In this document: positions 1 through 6,708 of the stretch, piece after piece | How positions within the stretch are numbered: position 1 is the first letter of the stretch | Layout: each line of letters begins with the position of its first letter | NCBI GenBank assembly: GCA_046481785.1 | Contig: JAWOJF010000329.1 | Span: forward strand, 1-7,715 | Source of the DNA: JAWOJF01 sp046481785 | GTDB lineage: Bacteria > Bacteroidota > Ignavibacteria > Ignavibacteriales > Ignavibacteriaceae | Direction: 5' to 3' | Length of the DNA stretch: 7,715 nt | Position numbers and translations under genes: made by a program | Notes under the pieces: generated by a model | Told to the model about the DNA's origin: nothing | The model's input: only the letters and a program-made list of their open reading frames with translations | Database searches by the model: none

Positions 1-147
1 TGCAATGTAGCCCGGTGTATATTCAACAATTCTTATCCGCAGTCCGTCAAGCTGTACGGTTTGCCATAGTGCTTCACCCTGATTTCCCGGGTGTTCTGTT
101 TTAGGGATTAAATCCCAGTTGATTGTCTGGTACGGAAATGAGTTCAT
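1..147 (-). CDS. DHCW-motif-type cupin protein, N-terminal part (runs off left edge)
   Basis: The minus strand opens with ATG at 147-145 and stays open for 49 codons to the window edge. The start is supported by AAGGGG about 6 nt upstream. The visible protein begins MNSFPYQTINWDLIPKTE and continues with GLRIRIVEYTPGYIA near residues 36-49. This layout (QTINW near the N-terminus, then a LRIRIVEY..GY strand) is what I recall from small single-domain proteins called DHCW-motif cupin fold proteins, about 110 residues long and of unknown substrate. The DHCW motif itself should follow directly after the last visible residue and lies outside the window. The family call therefore rests on resemblance of the N-terminal third. 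A role in binding a small ligand or metal is family inference only. Confidence 0.7.
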   Translation of the reverse strand, partial: MNSFPYQTINWDLIPKTEHPGNQGEALWQTVQLDGLRIRIVEYTPGYIA

Positions 148-170
148 AATTTCCCCTTATATAATGGATA

Positions 171-199
171 AGAATAAATTTAAATATATTACTCATCAA
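171..199 (-). promoter_or_regulatory. Putative promoter of the cupin gene
   Basis: On the minus strand, TTGATG (199-194) and TATTCT (176-171) are separated by exactly 17 bp. The expected start of transcription, near 164, would leave a leader of roughly 17 nt containing the AAGGGG ribosome-binding site. The region is very AT-rich, so a chance match is possible. Confidence 0.35.
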
Positions 200-255
200 A
201 TACATGGATACTTAATAAGAAGATAGTTTTAAAAGAATTGACTAACACTAAAGAT

Positions 256-646
256 GAGGCTGTCTCAAAAGTAAGATAAGGAGAATATTTATTCATTTTT
301 GTTAAGATGTCAATTGTCTGTCTTGTCATGATAATACCTTCCCCCGGGGATTGTGTGAAAAGTAGAAAGTGGTGAATAAAGATGCATTAACTCCTGGCTT
401 CAGCCTGGGGGATATGAGCTAATATTATATGGGCTTTAGCCCTGAATTAACTTCAGTTCAGGGCTAAAGCCCGTTATGGTTCTTTAGGCTCCCCCATGTT
501 AAAACATGGGGTTAATCAATAAGGTTAATATTTATTCCAGTCTTTAATTTTTACACAATCTCTTCGAAGGATATTAAAATCTTTAATAATCATGCTAATT
601 AAAAAATGAAAATATATTCACTCAAATTGACTTTTGGGGCAGCCTC
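256..646. mobile_element. MITE-like element with 17-bp terminal inverted repeats
   Basis: The ends match as inverted repeats: gaggctgtctcaaaagt at 256-272 against the reverse complement of 630-646, with 15 of 17 identical. Weaker symmetry continues outward to about 248 and 654. The 391-bp interior has no open frame of useful length, so this is non-autonomous. GAGGCTGTCTCAAAA-type ends resemble those of IS1182/IS5-like insertion sequences (from memory, not verified). I see no convincing target-site duplication. A second inverted pair (347-361 against 548-562, 13 of 15) and a palindrome cluster are nested inside, so the element may have captured, or been built around, a REP cluster. Confidence 0.6.
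391..511. repeat. REP-like cluster of palindromes inside the 256-646 element
   Basis: There are three palindromes in a row. A weak one, GGCTTCAGCC, lies around 397-406. A perfect 16-bp stem follows (431-446 pairing with 457-472, 10-nt loop, core GGGCTTTAGCCC). Last is a 9-bp stem with a 2-nt loop (492-500 with 503-511, CCCCATGTT/AACATGGGG). GGGCTTTAGCCC-type palindromes are typical of dispersed REP sequences mobilised by RAYT (IS200-like) transposases in many phyla. No transposase is present in this window. As RNA this would fold strongly on either strand. Confidence 0.65.
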
Positions 647-689
647 CTCCTTAAATCTTATCATTTGTTCCGGGATAATAATTTGTTTC

Positions 690-758
690 GTTCCTATGGA
701 ACTTAAAAATTATTGAAATTACCTATGTCTATAAACATAACATCCCTGACGGGACTTA
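690..758. repeat. Two copies of a short TYCC..GGRA palindromic repeat
   Basis: GTTCCTATGGAACTTA (690-705) and TCCCTGACGGGACTTA (743-758) share the plan TYCC-spacer-GGRA followed by CTTA. The arms differ by compensatory changes (TTCC/GGAA against TCCC/GGGA). They start 53 bp apart. A third copy, TCCCTACGGGACTTA, is at 7377-7391. Compensated arms plus a constant CTTA tail suggest a dispersed repeat family rather than chance. Function is unknown. Confidence 0.5.
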
Positions 759-774
759 AACAGTAATATGATAT

Positions 775-809
775 TATACCATAACATACAGTTTCCTGTT
801 TATGGTATA
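775..809. repeat. 10-bp inverted repeat, possible hairpin
   Basis: TATACCATAA (775-784) is the exact reverse complement of TTATGGTATA (800-809), with a 15-nt loop. There is no following T-run, so terminator function is not evident. It may be another repeat-derived structure. Confidence 0.4.
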
Positions 810-907
810 AGCTAAATTCCGGAATTTACATCTGTTCGGAATATTATTATCAATAGTAATTTTATTTTGGAAGGCGTGCAATCAATGCTCTGATTCATAC
901 ATTCTTC

Positions 908-938
908 TTGACTTCCTATCTGATTAAGTATAGTTTTC
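908..938 (+). promoter_or_regulatory. Putative promoter of the DUF362 gene
   Basis: TTGACT (908-913) is followed by TAGTTTTC at 931-938. With TTG as the -33 element and a 20-bp spacer, the second box resembles the Bacteroidota -7 consensus TAnnTTTG with only the last base different. Transcription would start near 945, about 70 nt before the gene. The call rests on pattern matching in AT-rich sequence. Confidence 0.35.
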
Positions 939-940
939 TA

Positions 941-969
941 CAGGGGAATATCTTAGAAAACAGGGGAAT
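941..969 (+). promoter_or_regulatory. CAGGGGAAT direct repeat with 20-bp period
   Basis: CAGGGGAAT occurs at 941-949 and again at 961-969, start to start exactly 20 bp, which is about two helical turns. The pair sits at or just after the predicted transcription start of the DUF362 gene. Such spacing would suit a regulator binding one face of the DNA, or a leader RNA element. No regulator gene is nearby. Confidence 0.3.
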
Positions 970-1017
970 TCTAAAGCCATATCATAATAACCGCAGAGTT
1001 CTATAAGGGAGAGTGCT

Positions 1018-2889
1018 ATGAAAAAAATATCTTTTAAAATCTTATATCCCATAATTGGCCTTGCCGCTCTTACATGGTTTTTGATCCGTGTAATACCAAA
1101 ACCGAGCAGAGCCGCATATCCATGCCAGCAGGCTGCATTTCCAATTGCTTCAGCATTTGTTATATATATTGCTGCACTGGTTTCATCAGTTTTGGCTTTT
1201 AAAAAATTACATCAGCAATGGAAGGATAGAAGGCTTCTTGCTTTAAATGTTTCAATGTTAACAATAATTATAAGCTGCTTTTTTCTCCTGCAGTCTGACA
1301 GACCTTTAATATATGCAGATAACAGGGCTGTTCTGGAAGATCCGAATACACCCATTGGTACGGGGAAAGGAATTATTCCGGGCGGAGTTGTTTGGGTGCA
1401 TGATCAAAGGGCTGTTAACCAGGAATTTGAATATTCAAATGATAATTACTGGTGGCAGGAAAAAAATGCTGACCAGGATATTATTAATATGATGGTTTCC
1501 AATACAATGAAGAGCCTTACTAAACAGGAAACAGATTCTGCCGCATGGAATGCTTTATTCAGAAATTTTAATATTACTAATGGAAAAGGAGATAAAGGTT
1601 ATACTCCCGGTGAAAAAATTGTAATTAAAATCAATTTGAATAATGGAGCACGGGGCACCGAATATACCAGGACAAAAAATCAGGCAATAGAAACTTCGCC
1701 CCAGATTATGTATGCAGTACTGGACCAGCTTGTTAACAAGGCAGGTATACCGCAAGCCGATATAGGTTTTGGTGATCCCGGCAGAAACGTGGATAATATT
1801 TTCTGGGATTACTTTCATGATACTTTTCCGGATGTAAACTATTGGGGAAATGGTAACGGAAGAACCCCGGTGGTGCCCTCTGAAAATTATACATTCTTTA
1901 ACAGTGACGGCGAGATACAGAATTATTTACCGGAATGTTATATTGAGGCAGAATACATGATTAATATTCCTGTGTTTAAACAGCATCACCGTTCAGGAAT
2001 TTCTCTTACAAGCAAAAATCATTTTGGTACTTTTTGCGGATTCCTTGGTAATGCATATCCGTTTCATTATAGTCTCCCCTGTACCGAAGGCAACAATATT
2101 GTTAATAATGGTGAATACGGGAGTTACAGAGTTTTTGTAGATTTTATCGGTCATAAGGATATTGGCGCTAAAACTATTCTTTTTCTTATCGATGGATTAT
2201 GGAGTTCTACAGATTGGGGCGACCCTGCATGGAAATGGGAGATGGAGCCTTTTAACGGTACTTATCCCGCTTCAATATTTGCTTCGCAGGATCCGGTAGC
2301 AATTGAATCTGTAGGCTTTGATTTTCTCTACGCTGAATTTTACCAGGGAAATTCAAGCGGCAAAGATTTCCCTTCTTATGCCGGGGCTGATGATTTTCTC
2401 CACCAGGCAGCAGATTCATCAAACTGGCCTGCAGATATAAAATATGATCCTGAAAATGACGGCTCATATTTACCCGGAAGCATGGGGGTGCATGAACACT
2501 GGAATAATGCTTCAGAAAAATTATATAAAGGTAATATAACGGAAGGTGAAGGAATTAAACTTATTCCTCTTACACTAACTTCCGCTGCTGAAGATGCTCC
2601 TGGTAAGCCGGAGACTTTTCTTCTTGAAAATAATTTCCCTAATCCTTTTAATCCCCACACTACAATAAGATATAAAATAGTAAAGCAGTCTGACGTAAAA
2701 GTGGAAATTTATAATACCACAGGTGAAATGGTAAGTATGCTGATAAATGAAAACCAGTCAGCAGGAGAATATGAGATTACATGGGATGGAAAAAACAATG
2801 TGGGAAGTGTTATGCCCTCAGGTGTTTACTTTTACAAAATGCAGGCGGGAAAATATTCTGAATTGAAAAAAATGATTTTACTAAAATGA
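1018..2889 (+). CDS. Membrane-anchored DUF362 protein with C-terminal T9SS-type sorting (FlgD-Ig-like) domain
   Basis: The 623-residue product starts at ATG 1018, with AAGGGAG 6 nt upstream. Three hydrophobic helices are visible at about residues 8-27, 41-61 and 74-92, with a conserved-looking RAAYPCQ stretch at 31-37 between the first two. Residues about 115-440 look like a DUF362 domain: PGEKIVIKINLN (197-208), IGFGDPGR (249-256), KQHHRSGISLTSKNHFGT (321-338) and ASQDPVAIESVGFDFL (422-437). There are no clustered cysteines, so this is not a ferredoxin-fused form. Residues 534-623 form a sorting-type tail: FLLENNFPNPFNP, a beta-sandwich, then PSGVYFYKM and a terminal KKMILLK. DUF362 has no established reaction that I can assign. 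Combining several N-terminal helices with a type IX-like tail is unusual, because cargo normally has one cleaved signal peptide. A tail recycled as a simple Ig-like fold is the alternative. Confidence 0.85.
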   Translation: MKKISFKILYPIIGLAALTWFLIRVIPKPSRAAYPCQQAAFPIASAFVIYIAALVSSVLAFKKLHQQWKDRRLLALNVSMLTIIISCFFLLQSDRPLIYADNRAVLEDPNTPIGTGKGIIPGGVVWVHDQRAVNQEFEYSNDNYWWQEKNADQDIINMMVSNTMKSLTKQETDSAAWNALFRNFNITNGKGDKGYTPGEKIVIKINLNNGARGTEYTRTKNQAIETSPQIMYAVLDQLVNKAGIPQADIGFGDPGRNVDNIFWDYFHDTFPDVNYWGNGNGRTPVVPSENYTFFNSDGEIQNYLPECYIEAEYMINIPVFKQHHRSGISLTSKNHFGTFCGFLGNAYPFHYSLPCTEGNNIVNNGEYGSYRVFVDFIGHKDIGAKTILFLIDGLWSSTDWGDPAWKWEMEPFNGTYPASIFASQDPVAIESVGFDFLYAEFYQGNSSGKDFPSYAGADDFLHQAADSSNWPADIKYDPENDGSYLPGSMGVHEHWNNASEKLYKGNITEGEGIKLIPLTLTSAAEDAPGKPETFLLENNFPNPFNPHTTIRYKIVKQSDVKVEIYNTTGEMVSMLINENQSAGEYEITWDGKNNVGSVMPSGVYFYKMQAGKYSELKKMILLK

Positions 2890-2931
2890 TCTGGATGAAT
2901 TCTTAATTTTATCCGTAGTTAAAGAGCTTAG

Positions 2932-2967
2932 TGTCCGGGTGATTTTTATTAAAATACCACCCGGACA
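2932..2967. terminator. Hairpin between convergent genes, probable bidirectional terminator
   Basis: TGTCCGGGTG (2932-2941) pairs perfectly with CACCCGGACA (2958-2967). An inner ATTTT/AAAAT pairing continues the stem, and outer CTTAG/CTAAG adds weak symmetry. It sits about 40 nt after the stop codons of both convergent genes. There is no immediate U-tract on either strand, although a T-run occurs near 2987-2994 on the plus strand. Position and stem strength support termination; the exact mechanism is uncertain. Confidence 0.65.
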
Positions 2968-3007
2968 AAACTAAGCAAAACTTTACGTTTTTTTAATTAC
3001 TAATACT

Positions 3008-4867
3008 TTATTCTTCCGGCGGATACGCCCCGATATAATTTACCGTATTTCCCATAAGTTTGCTTACATCAGATGGAACTTCCGCAGCAGTTCCGGCTCC
3101 TTTAAATCCCGGCAGAAGCTGTAAATTTCCAAGCTCTATGCTTTTGAATAACGGCCCGTTGTAATCAGAATAATACTTACTGCCTGACTCATACTCAGGA
3201 TGCATCTTATTCAATTCTTCCGGGGTTTTTACCTTCTTCTGGCAGTCATCATTTTTTCCGCTGCTCCATGTTATTATATGATCAGCAGGAGACCCCGGCG
3301 TACGTACATATATATTATTGTTAAACTGCTGTAACTGCGGCTCTTCGAAAAACTCGCATAATGTATCGCGCGTCCATACAAATAATAAAGGACGTTTAAA
3401 ATCCTCAGTACCTGCAAGCAGGTTATTAACAAAGATATGCCCGGTTCGTTCCTGCAAATCGGGGCCGGTAGCCGGGTGCCATCCAAAATGATCCCCCTGT
3501 GCACTTCTTTCATTACGCCCGATAACAGCCATGCTGTTTATAAAAGTATTGTTATAAAAATGAACGTTGGAGCTGTTAAGTGACCATATTCCATGATCGC
3601 AGTTAACAAATACATTGCCGGCGCATACTGCATTTTTAGAGATCTCAAAAAAGAATCCGTTCTGACTTGGCCAGGGCTGTTTATAATTTATGTCATCAAC
3701 AATATTACCTACTCCCTCAACCCAGTTATTAATAAAAACACCGTCAACATTCCCCACATCATACCATATACCGTTTGAATGAGGAAGATCCGTAACAAGA
3801 TTATCACGGCAGATAACTCTGTATGTCTGATTAAATATTTTTACTGCAGAAGGAAAATATCCTGTAATATATTCTATATTATTTCTTCTGAAAATATTTT
3901 TCTCTAATAATGCATCTGCAGAACTTAGGAGATAAACTCCTTCAGTACTTGTATCGGTTATTAAGCAGTTACGCATTGTAAAATTATCCCCTCTGAAATA
4001 GCCCGCAACTCTTGAACAAAAAGAAATTGTGCAGTGCTCAAATGTTGTACCTACAACATCTTTGCCATGTTCACTTTCAGGTGATAAACCTTCGGGATCT
4101 TTTCCCTCTATTTCAATTGCACGGTAAGCATACTGGGTAAATGTTATTCCGCGGATAACGGGACCTATTTTATCAGATGTTTTGCCGTGTACATCTTTAA
4201 TAGTTCTTAACAAGCCAACATTAAATGCAGTAATTTCAACAAGCTTATCTTTGGGATCAATACCGATATAAACTGTCTTACTGTTATGGTCTATATAATA
4301 TGAAGTATCATCAACTTCACCTTCCCACCCTGCTGATTGAAGGAATTTTCCATTTACAAATACCATATCATCATTAAATCTGTGCTGAGGAGTTTTTTTA
4401 CCTTCCCTGTCGCGTCTCCACCAGTCCTGCGGAGCTGAAGGGAACAAACGGTCCCAGGAAGTTTTCCATATGCCATTGCCAAGGTCGGTCCACTTATCTG
4501 CCACATATGTACCTTTTAAAATTGGATGTTCATCCTTATAAGGCTGCATTGTAATTCCCTGGTTTAACAACAGATTACCAGTACGGTATATTCCGCCGCG
4601 TAAAATAATAACATCGCCGGTTTTAACTTTTTCTATGGCTGTTTCAATAGTAGTAGGATTTTCAAGTGTCTCGCCTGATTCACCGGCTTTACCGTCGGGA
4701 GATACATAGTATATTTTTCCGTCAGTTTCCGGGATTTCATAATTCTGCTGTATTGGTCCATAAGGCCCGCCGGAAGGCTGAGCCTTTAACTGAACTGAAA
4801 GAACAGTAACTGCCAGGGATGCAAAAATGAAAAAAATAATGGATAGTTTGTGGCTGTTAAATCTCAT
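3008..4867 (-). CDS. Exported right-handed parallel beta-helix protein, candidate polysaccharide-active enzyme
   Basis: The 619-residue product starts at ATG 4867-4865, with GGAG 7 nt upstream. Residues 1-30 form a signal peptide (KLSIIFFIFASLAVTVLS, then QLKAQ). Residues 52-97 (YYVSPDGKAG..., TIETAIEKVKTGDVIILRGGIYRTG) are the classic first turn of pectate-lyase-like beta-helix proteins of the DUF1565 type. An insertion (about 120-215) includes MVFVNGKFLQSAGW. Helix rungs follow from about 235 to 520, with repeated N-rich turns such as FTMRNCLI, FINNWVEGVG, CAGNVFVN and FYNNTFINS. The C-terminus ends VSKLMGNTVNYIGAY, a common end of such folds. Lyases and glycoside hydrolases (for example GH141-like) share this fold, and I cannot identify catalytic residues, so substrate and reaction are open. 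No type IX sorting tail is present, unlike the DUF362 neighbour, suggesting a periplasmic location or another export route. It converges on the DUF362 gene and diverges from the small membrane protein and esterase genes. Confidence 0.8.
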   Translation of the reverse strand: MRFNSHKLSIIFFIFASLAVTVLSVQLKAQPSGGPYGPIQQNYEIPETDGKIYYVSPDGKAGESGETLENPTTIETAIEKVKTGDVIILRGGIYRTGNLLLNQGITMQPYKDEHPILKGTYVADKWTDLGNGIWKTSWDRLFPSAPQDWWRRDREGKKTPQHRFNDDMVFVNGKFLQSAGWEGEVDDTSYYIDHNSKTVYIGIDPKDKLVEITAFNVGLLRTIKDVHGKTSDKIGPVIRGITFTQYAYRAIEIEGKDPEGLSPESEHGKDVVGTTFEHCTISFCSRVAGYFRGDNFTMRNCLITDTSTEGVYLLSSADALLEKNIFRRNNIEYITGYFPSAVKIFNQTYRVICRDNLVTDLPHSNGIWYDVGNVDGVFINNWVEGVGNIVDDINYKQPWPSQNGFFFEISKNAVCAGNVFVNCDHGIWSLNSSNVHFYNNTFINSMAVIGRNERSAQGDHFGWHPATGPDLQERTGHIFVNNLLAGTEDFKRPLLFVWTRDTLCEFFEEPQLQQFNNNIYVRTPGSPADHIITWSSGKNDDCQKKVKTPEELNKMHPEYESGSKYYSDYNGPLFKSIELGNLQLLPGFKGAGTAAEVPSDVSKLMGNTVNYIGAYPPEE

Positions 4868-5072
4868 GAGGCTTCTCCATAATGTTTTTTATTTTAATTA
4901 AACCGGTAAATCTTTTTAAGATAAATTACAACTTAAAGTACTTTCCGGGTTTTGGCAAGGGTTACCACGCAGAACCTGCTGGCATGGAATTCTGATAAAC
5001 GGTTTATATTTAATGAAAAAAATCCTTTCTTTTCATTGTAAAATTAAACTGAGATATTTAAAGGGGTTTGAT

Positions 5073-5270
5073 ATGATAGATAAAAAACATTTTCTTATAA
5101 TTGGTCAGGTCTCATTCGCCCTGGCAATGATTATTAAACATTTTTTGCCTGAGGGAGATATATTTTCCTTTATGGAAGGATTGTTTACAGGACTTACTTT
5201 AGTCGGGCATACTGCTTTCCTCCTTTCTAACAGCAAACACAATTTAAAAAGGGATGGAGTTCTCTTTTAA
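5073..5270 (+). CDS. Small two-helix membrane protein, function unknown
   Basis: The product is 65 residues if started at ATG 5073, where AAAGGGG (5060-5066) gives a strong ribosome-binding site 6 nt upstream. The frame is open further back to an ATG at 5013, but that one has no Shine-Dalgarno and would add a basic stretch, so 5073 is preferred. Two hydrophobic segments span about residues 7-25 (FLIIGQVSFALAMIIKHFL) and 31-52 (FSFMEGLFTGLTLVGHTAFLLS), joined by a short acidic turn (PEGD). The C-terminus is basic (SKHNLKRDG). Similar tiny inner-membrane proteins are common in Bacteroidota and unassigned. It lies between the divergent beta-helix gene and the esterase gene, and the 232-bp gap to the latter argues against co-transcription. 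Confidence 0.65.
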   Translation: MIDKKHFLIIGQVSFALAMIIKHFLPEGDIFSFMEGLFTGLTLVGHTAFLLSNSKHNLKRDGVLF

Positions 5271-5305
5271 AGATTTAACTGCTTTTTCTATTTTTTATAC
5301 TCCCG

Positions 5306-5349
5306 TGATTCTCCGTGTACCTTTTTGTAACAAGGTTACACAGAGATCA
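5306..5349. repeat. Imperfect 18-bp inverted repeat, possible terminator or REP
   Basis: TGATTCTCCGTGTACCTT (5306-5323) and the reverse complement of 5332-5349 match with a few mismatches and a one-base bulge, leaving an 8-nt loop. CTCCGTGTA / CACAGAGA-rich inverted repeats occur widely as dispersed sequences in environmental bacterial genomes (recalled, not checked). It lies just after the small membrane protein gene and could end its transcript, but no clean U-tract follows. Confidence 0.45.
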
Positions 5350-5389
5350 CCACAGATTGCCAGCGATTATAAAACTTCATTACATCAAC

Positions 5390-5437
5390 CTTGCTCTTGA
5401 ACTTGCTCTTGCACTTGCTCTTGCTCTTGCTCTTGTT
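5390..5437. repeat. Hexanucleotide tandem repeat CTTGNN, 8 units
   Basis: Eight consecutive 6-bp units have the form CTTGNN: CT, AA, CT, CA, CT, CT, CT and TT as the last two bases. The register is unbroken across 48 bp. The tract ends 18 bp upstream of the putative -33 box of the esterase gene. The period is a multiple of three, but the minus-strand frame (Glu-Gln/Val-Gln run) has no credible gene around it, so this is an intergenic microsatellite that could vary by slippage. Confidence 0.85.
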
Positions 5438-5455
5438 CCTTTATTATCAAACTTG

Positions 5456-5484
5456 TTGTAATTTTTAGATGTACACTAAATTTT
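5456..5484 (+). promoter_or_regulatory. Putative promoter of the esterase gene
   Basis: TTG (5456-5458) and TAAATTTT (5477-5484) are separated by 18 bp. This resembles the Bacteroidota -33/-7 arrangement (TTG, then TAnnTTTG), with only the last base of the -7 box different. Transcription would start about 10-15 nt before the ATG at 5503, giving a very short leader. The region is AT-rich, so support is modest. Confidence 0.35.
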
Positions 5485-5502
5485 ATTTTCCTGAGAGCAA
5501 AA

Positions 5503-6576
5503 ATGTCTAAAAAATATTCTCTTATTATAATCCTGCTGGTATTGTTTGGGACGGGCAATGCCCAAAATAATTTCGTCCCGTTTGATGATCCCAATATTGT
5601 TTATGAAGGGAGAATCCCATTCAGGACTGATGCCGCAGAGCTTACATGGCCTGCCACTTCCGTAAGTATTTATTTTGAAGGAACCGGTATTTCCGCAGAA
5701 TTAAAAGACCTTGACACCGCCAATTACTTTAATGTTATTGTTGATGAACAATATTTTAATAAATTCCATACTGATACTTTAAGACAGTCCTATCTGCTCG
5801 CTTCGGGACTGCCATACGGTAAGCATAAGATAGAGCTGTTCAAACGTACCGAATGGGATAAAGGTAAAACGCTGTTCTATGGTTTTCAGACTGACGACAG
5901 CACAACTATACTCCCCGCATTGCCTACAAAAAACCGGAAGATGGAATTTTTCGGCAACTCAATTACCTGCGGTTACGCTATTGAAAGTGATGATGATTCA
6001 TGGTTTGGCTATTTTCAGAATGCATACCTTAGTTATGCATCAATAACAGCAAGGCATTTTAATGCGCAGATGCATTCCACATCCAAAAGCGGGATAGGTA
6101 TAGTGCTAAGCTGGTTCCCGATGATTATGCCTGAAATGTATGACCTCCTTGATCCAACCGATTCGACATCAAAATGGGATTTTAACAGGTATACACCCGA
6201 TATTGTTGGAATTAATTTATTTCAGAATGATTCGTGGCTTGTTAAGGATCATAACTTTGAAGAATTTAAAAGAAGATTCGGCACAACTGAACCGGATGAT
6301 GACTTTATAATAGCCGCATATAAAAAATTTGTTACTACAATACGTGAAAAATATCCCGATGCACACATTATTTGTTCACTCGGCAGCATGGATGCAACAA
6401 AGGAGGGCTCATCCTGGCCCGGCTACATTAAAAAAGCTGTGGAACAAATTGATGATTCGAAAATTTATACCCATTTTTTCCCTTTTAAAGGAACATACGA
6501 ACACCCGAATGTGGATGATCACAAGGTAATGGCAGAGAGTCTGATTGAATTTATAGAGAAGAATATTGAGTGGTGA
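5503..6576 (+). CDS. Exported CE2-like SGNH carbohydrate esterase (acetyl esterase)
   Basis: The product has 357 residues. A signal peptide spans residues 1-20 (YSLIIILLVLFGTGNA, then Q). Residues about 27-135 form an N-terminal beta-sandwich like that of carbohydrate esterase family 2 (YEGRIPF, VSIYFEGTGISAEL, GKHKIELFKRTEW). Residues about 146-353 are the SGNH hydrolase domain. MEFFGNSITCGY places the nucleophile at Ser153, DIVGINLFQND (233-243) is the GxND-like block, and YEHPNVDDH (332-340) supplies the catalytic His, probably His334. The usual Asp two or three residues before HP is absent, consistent with CE2 enzymes that use a Ser-His dyad. The expected reaction is removal of O-acetyl groups from polysaccharides, in the periplasm or outside. 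The upstream ribosome-binding site is weak (GAGAG). No sorting tail is present. Substrate cannot be read from sequence. Confidence 0.85.
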   Translation: MSKKYSLIIILLVLFGTGNAQNNFVPFDDPNIVYEGRIPFRTDAAELTWPATSVSIYFEGTGISAELKDLDTANYFNVIVDEQYFNKFHTDTLRQSYLLASGLPYGKHKIELFKRTEWDKGKTLFYGFQTDDSTTILPALPTKNRKMEFFGNSITCGYAIESDDDSWFGYFQNAYLSYASITARHFNAQMHSTSKSGIGIVLSWFPMIMPEMYDLLDPTDSTSKWDFNRYTPDIVGINLFQNDSWLVKDHNFEEFKRRFGTTEPDDDFIIAAYKKFVTTIREKYPDAHIICSLGSMDATKEGSSWPGYIKKAVEQIDDSKIYTHFFPFKGTYEHPNVDDHKVMAESLIEFIEKNIEW

Positions 6577-6590
6577 AGCAATTTGAATGA

Positions 6591-6631
6591 GATGGATGGT
6601 TGTATGGCTGTATGGTTATATGATTTATATG
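6591..6631. repeat. Degenerate octanucleotide tandem repeat
   Basis: Units of about 8 bp repeat around the form GNTGTATG: GATGGATG, GTTGTATG, GCTGTATG, GTTATATG, then a degenerate ATTTATATG. The tract starts 14 bp after the stop codon of the esterase gene. It is non-coding and has no evident role. Confidence 0.5.
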
Positions 6632-6708
6632 AGAAAAAACTAAAAAAATATCGCTTTATAAAATTATTTATTGCGGCTAAAGCCAAAGAAATTAGGAAAC
6701 ATTGAACT

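Noticed and set aside
690..758. Possible CRISPR array
   Set aside because: Only two short diverged repeats with one 37-bp gap, and no cas genes; better explained as dispersed palindromes.
1555..3778. Several 60-95 residue frames antisense to the DUF362 and beta-helix genes
   Set aside because: They lie inside well-supported genes and have no ribosome-binding sites or recognisable motifs.
5013..5072. Upstream ATG extending the small membrane protein by 20 residues
   Set aside because: No Shine-Dalgarno before 5013, a basic non-hydrophobic extension, and a strong AAAGGGG site correctly spaced before 5073.
5385..5594. Minus-strand frame with a Glu-Gln/Val-Gln run
   Set aside because: The run is a translation of the hexanucleotide tract, and the rest overlaps the esterase start in antisense; no ribosome-binding site or recognisable domain.
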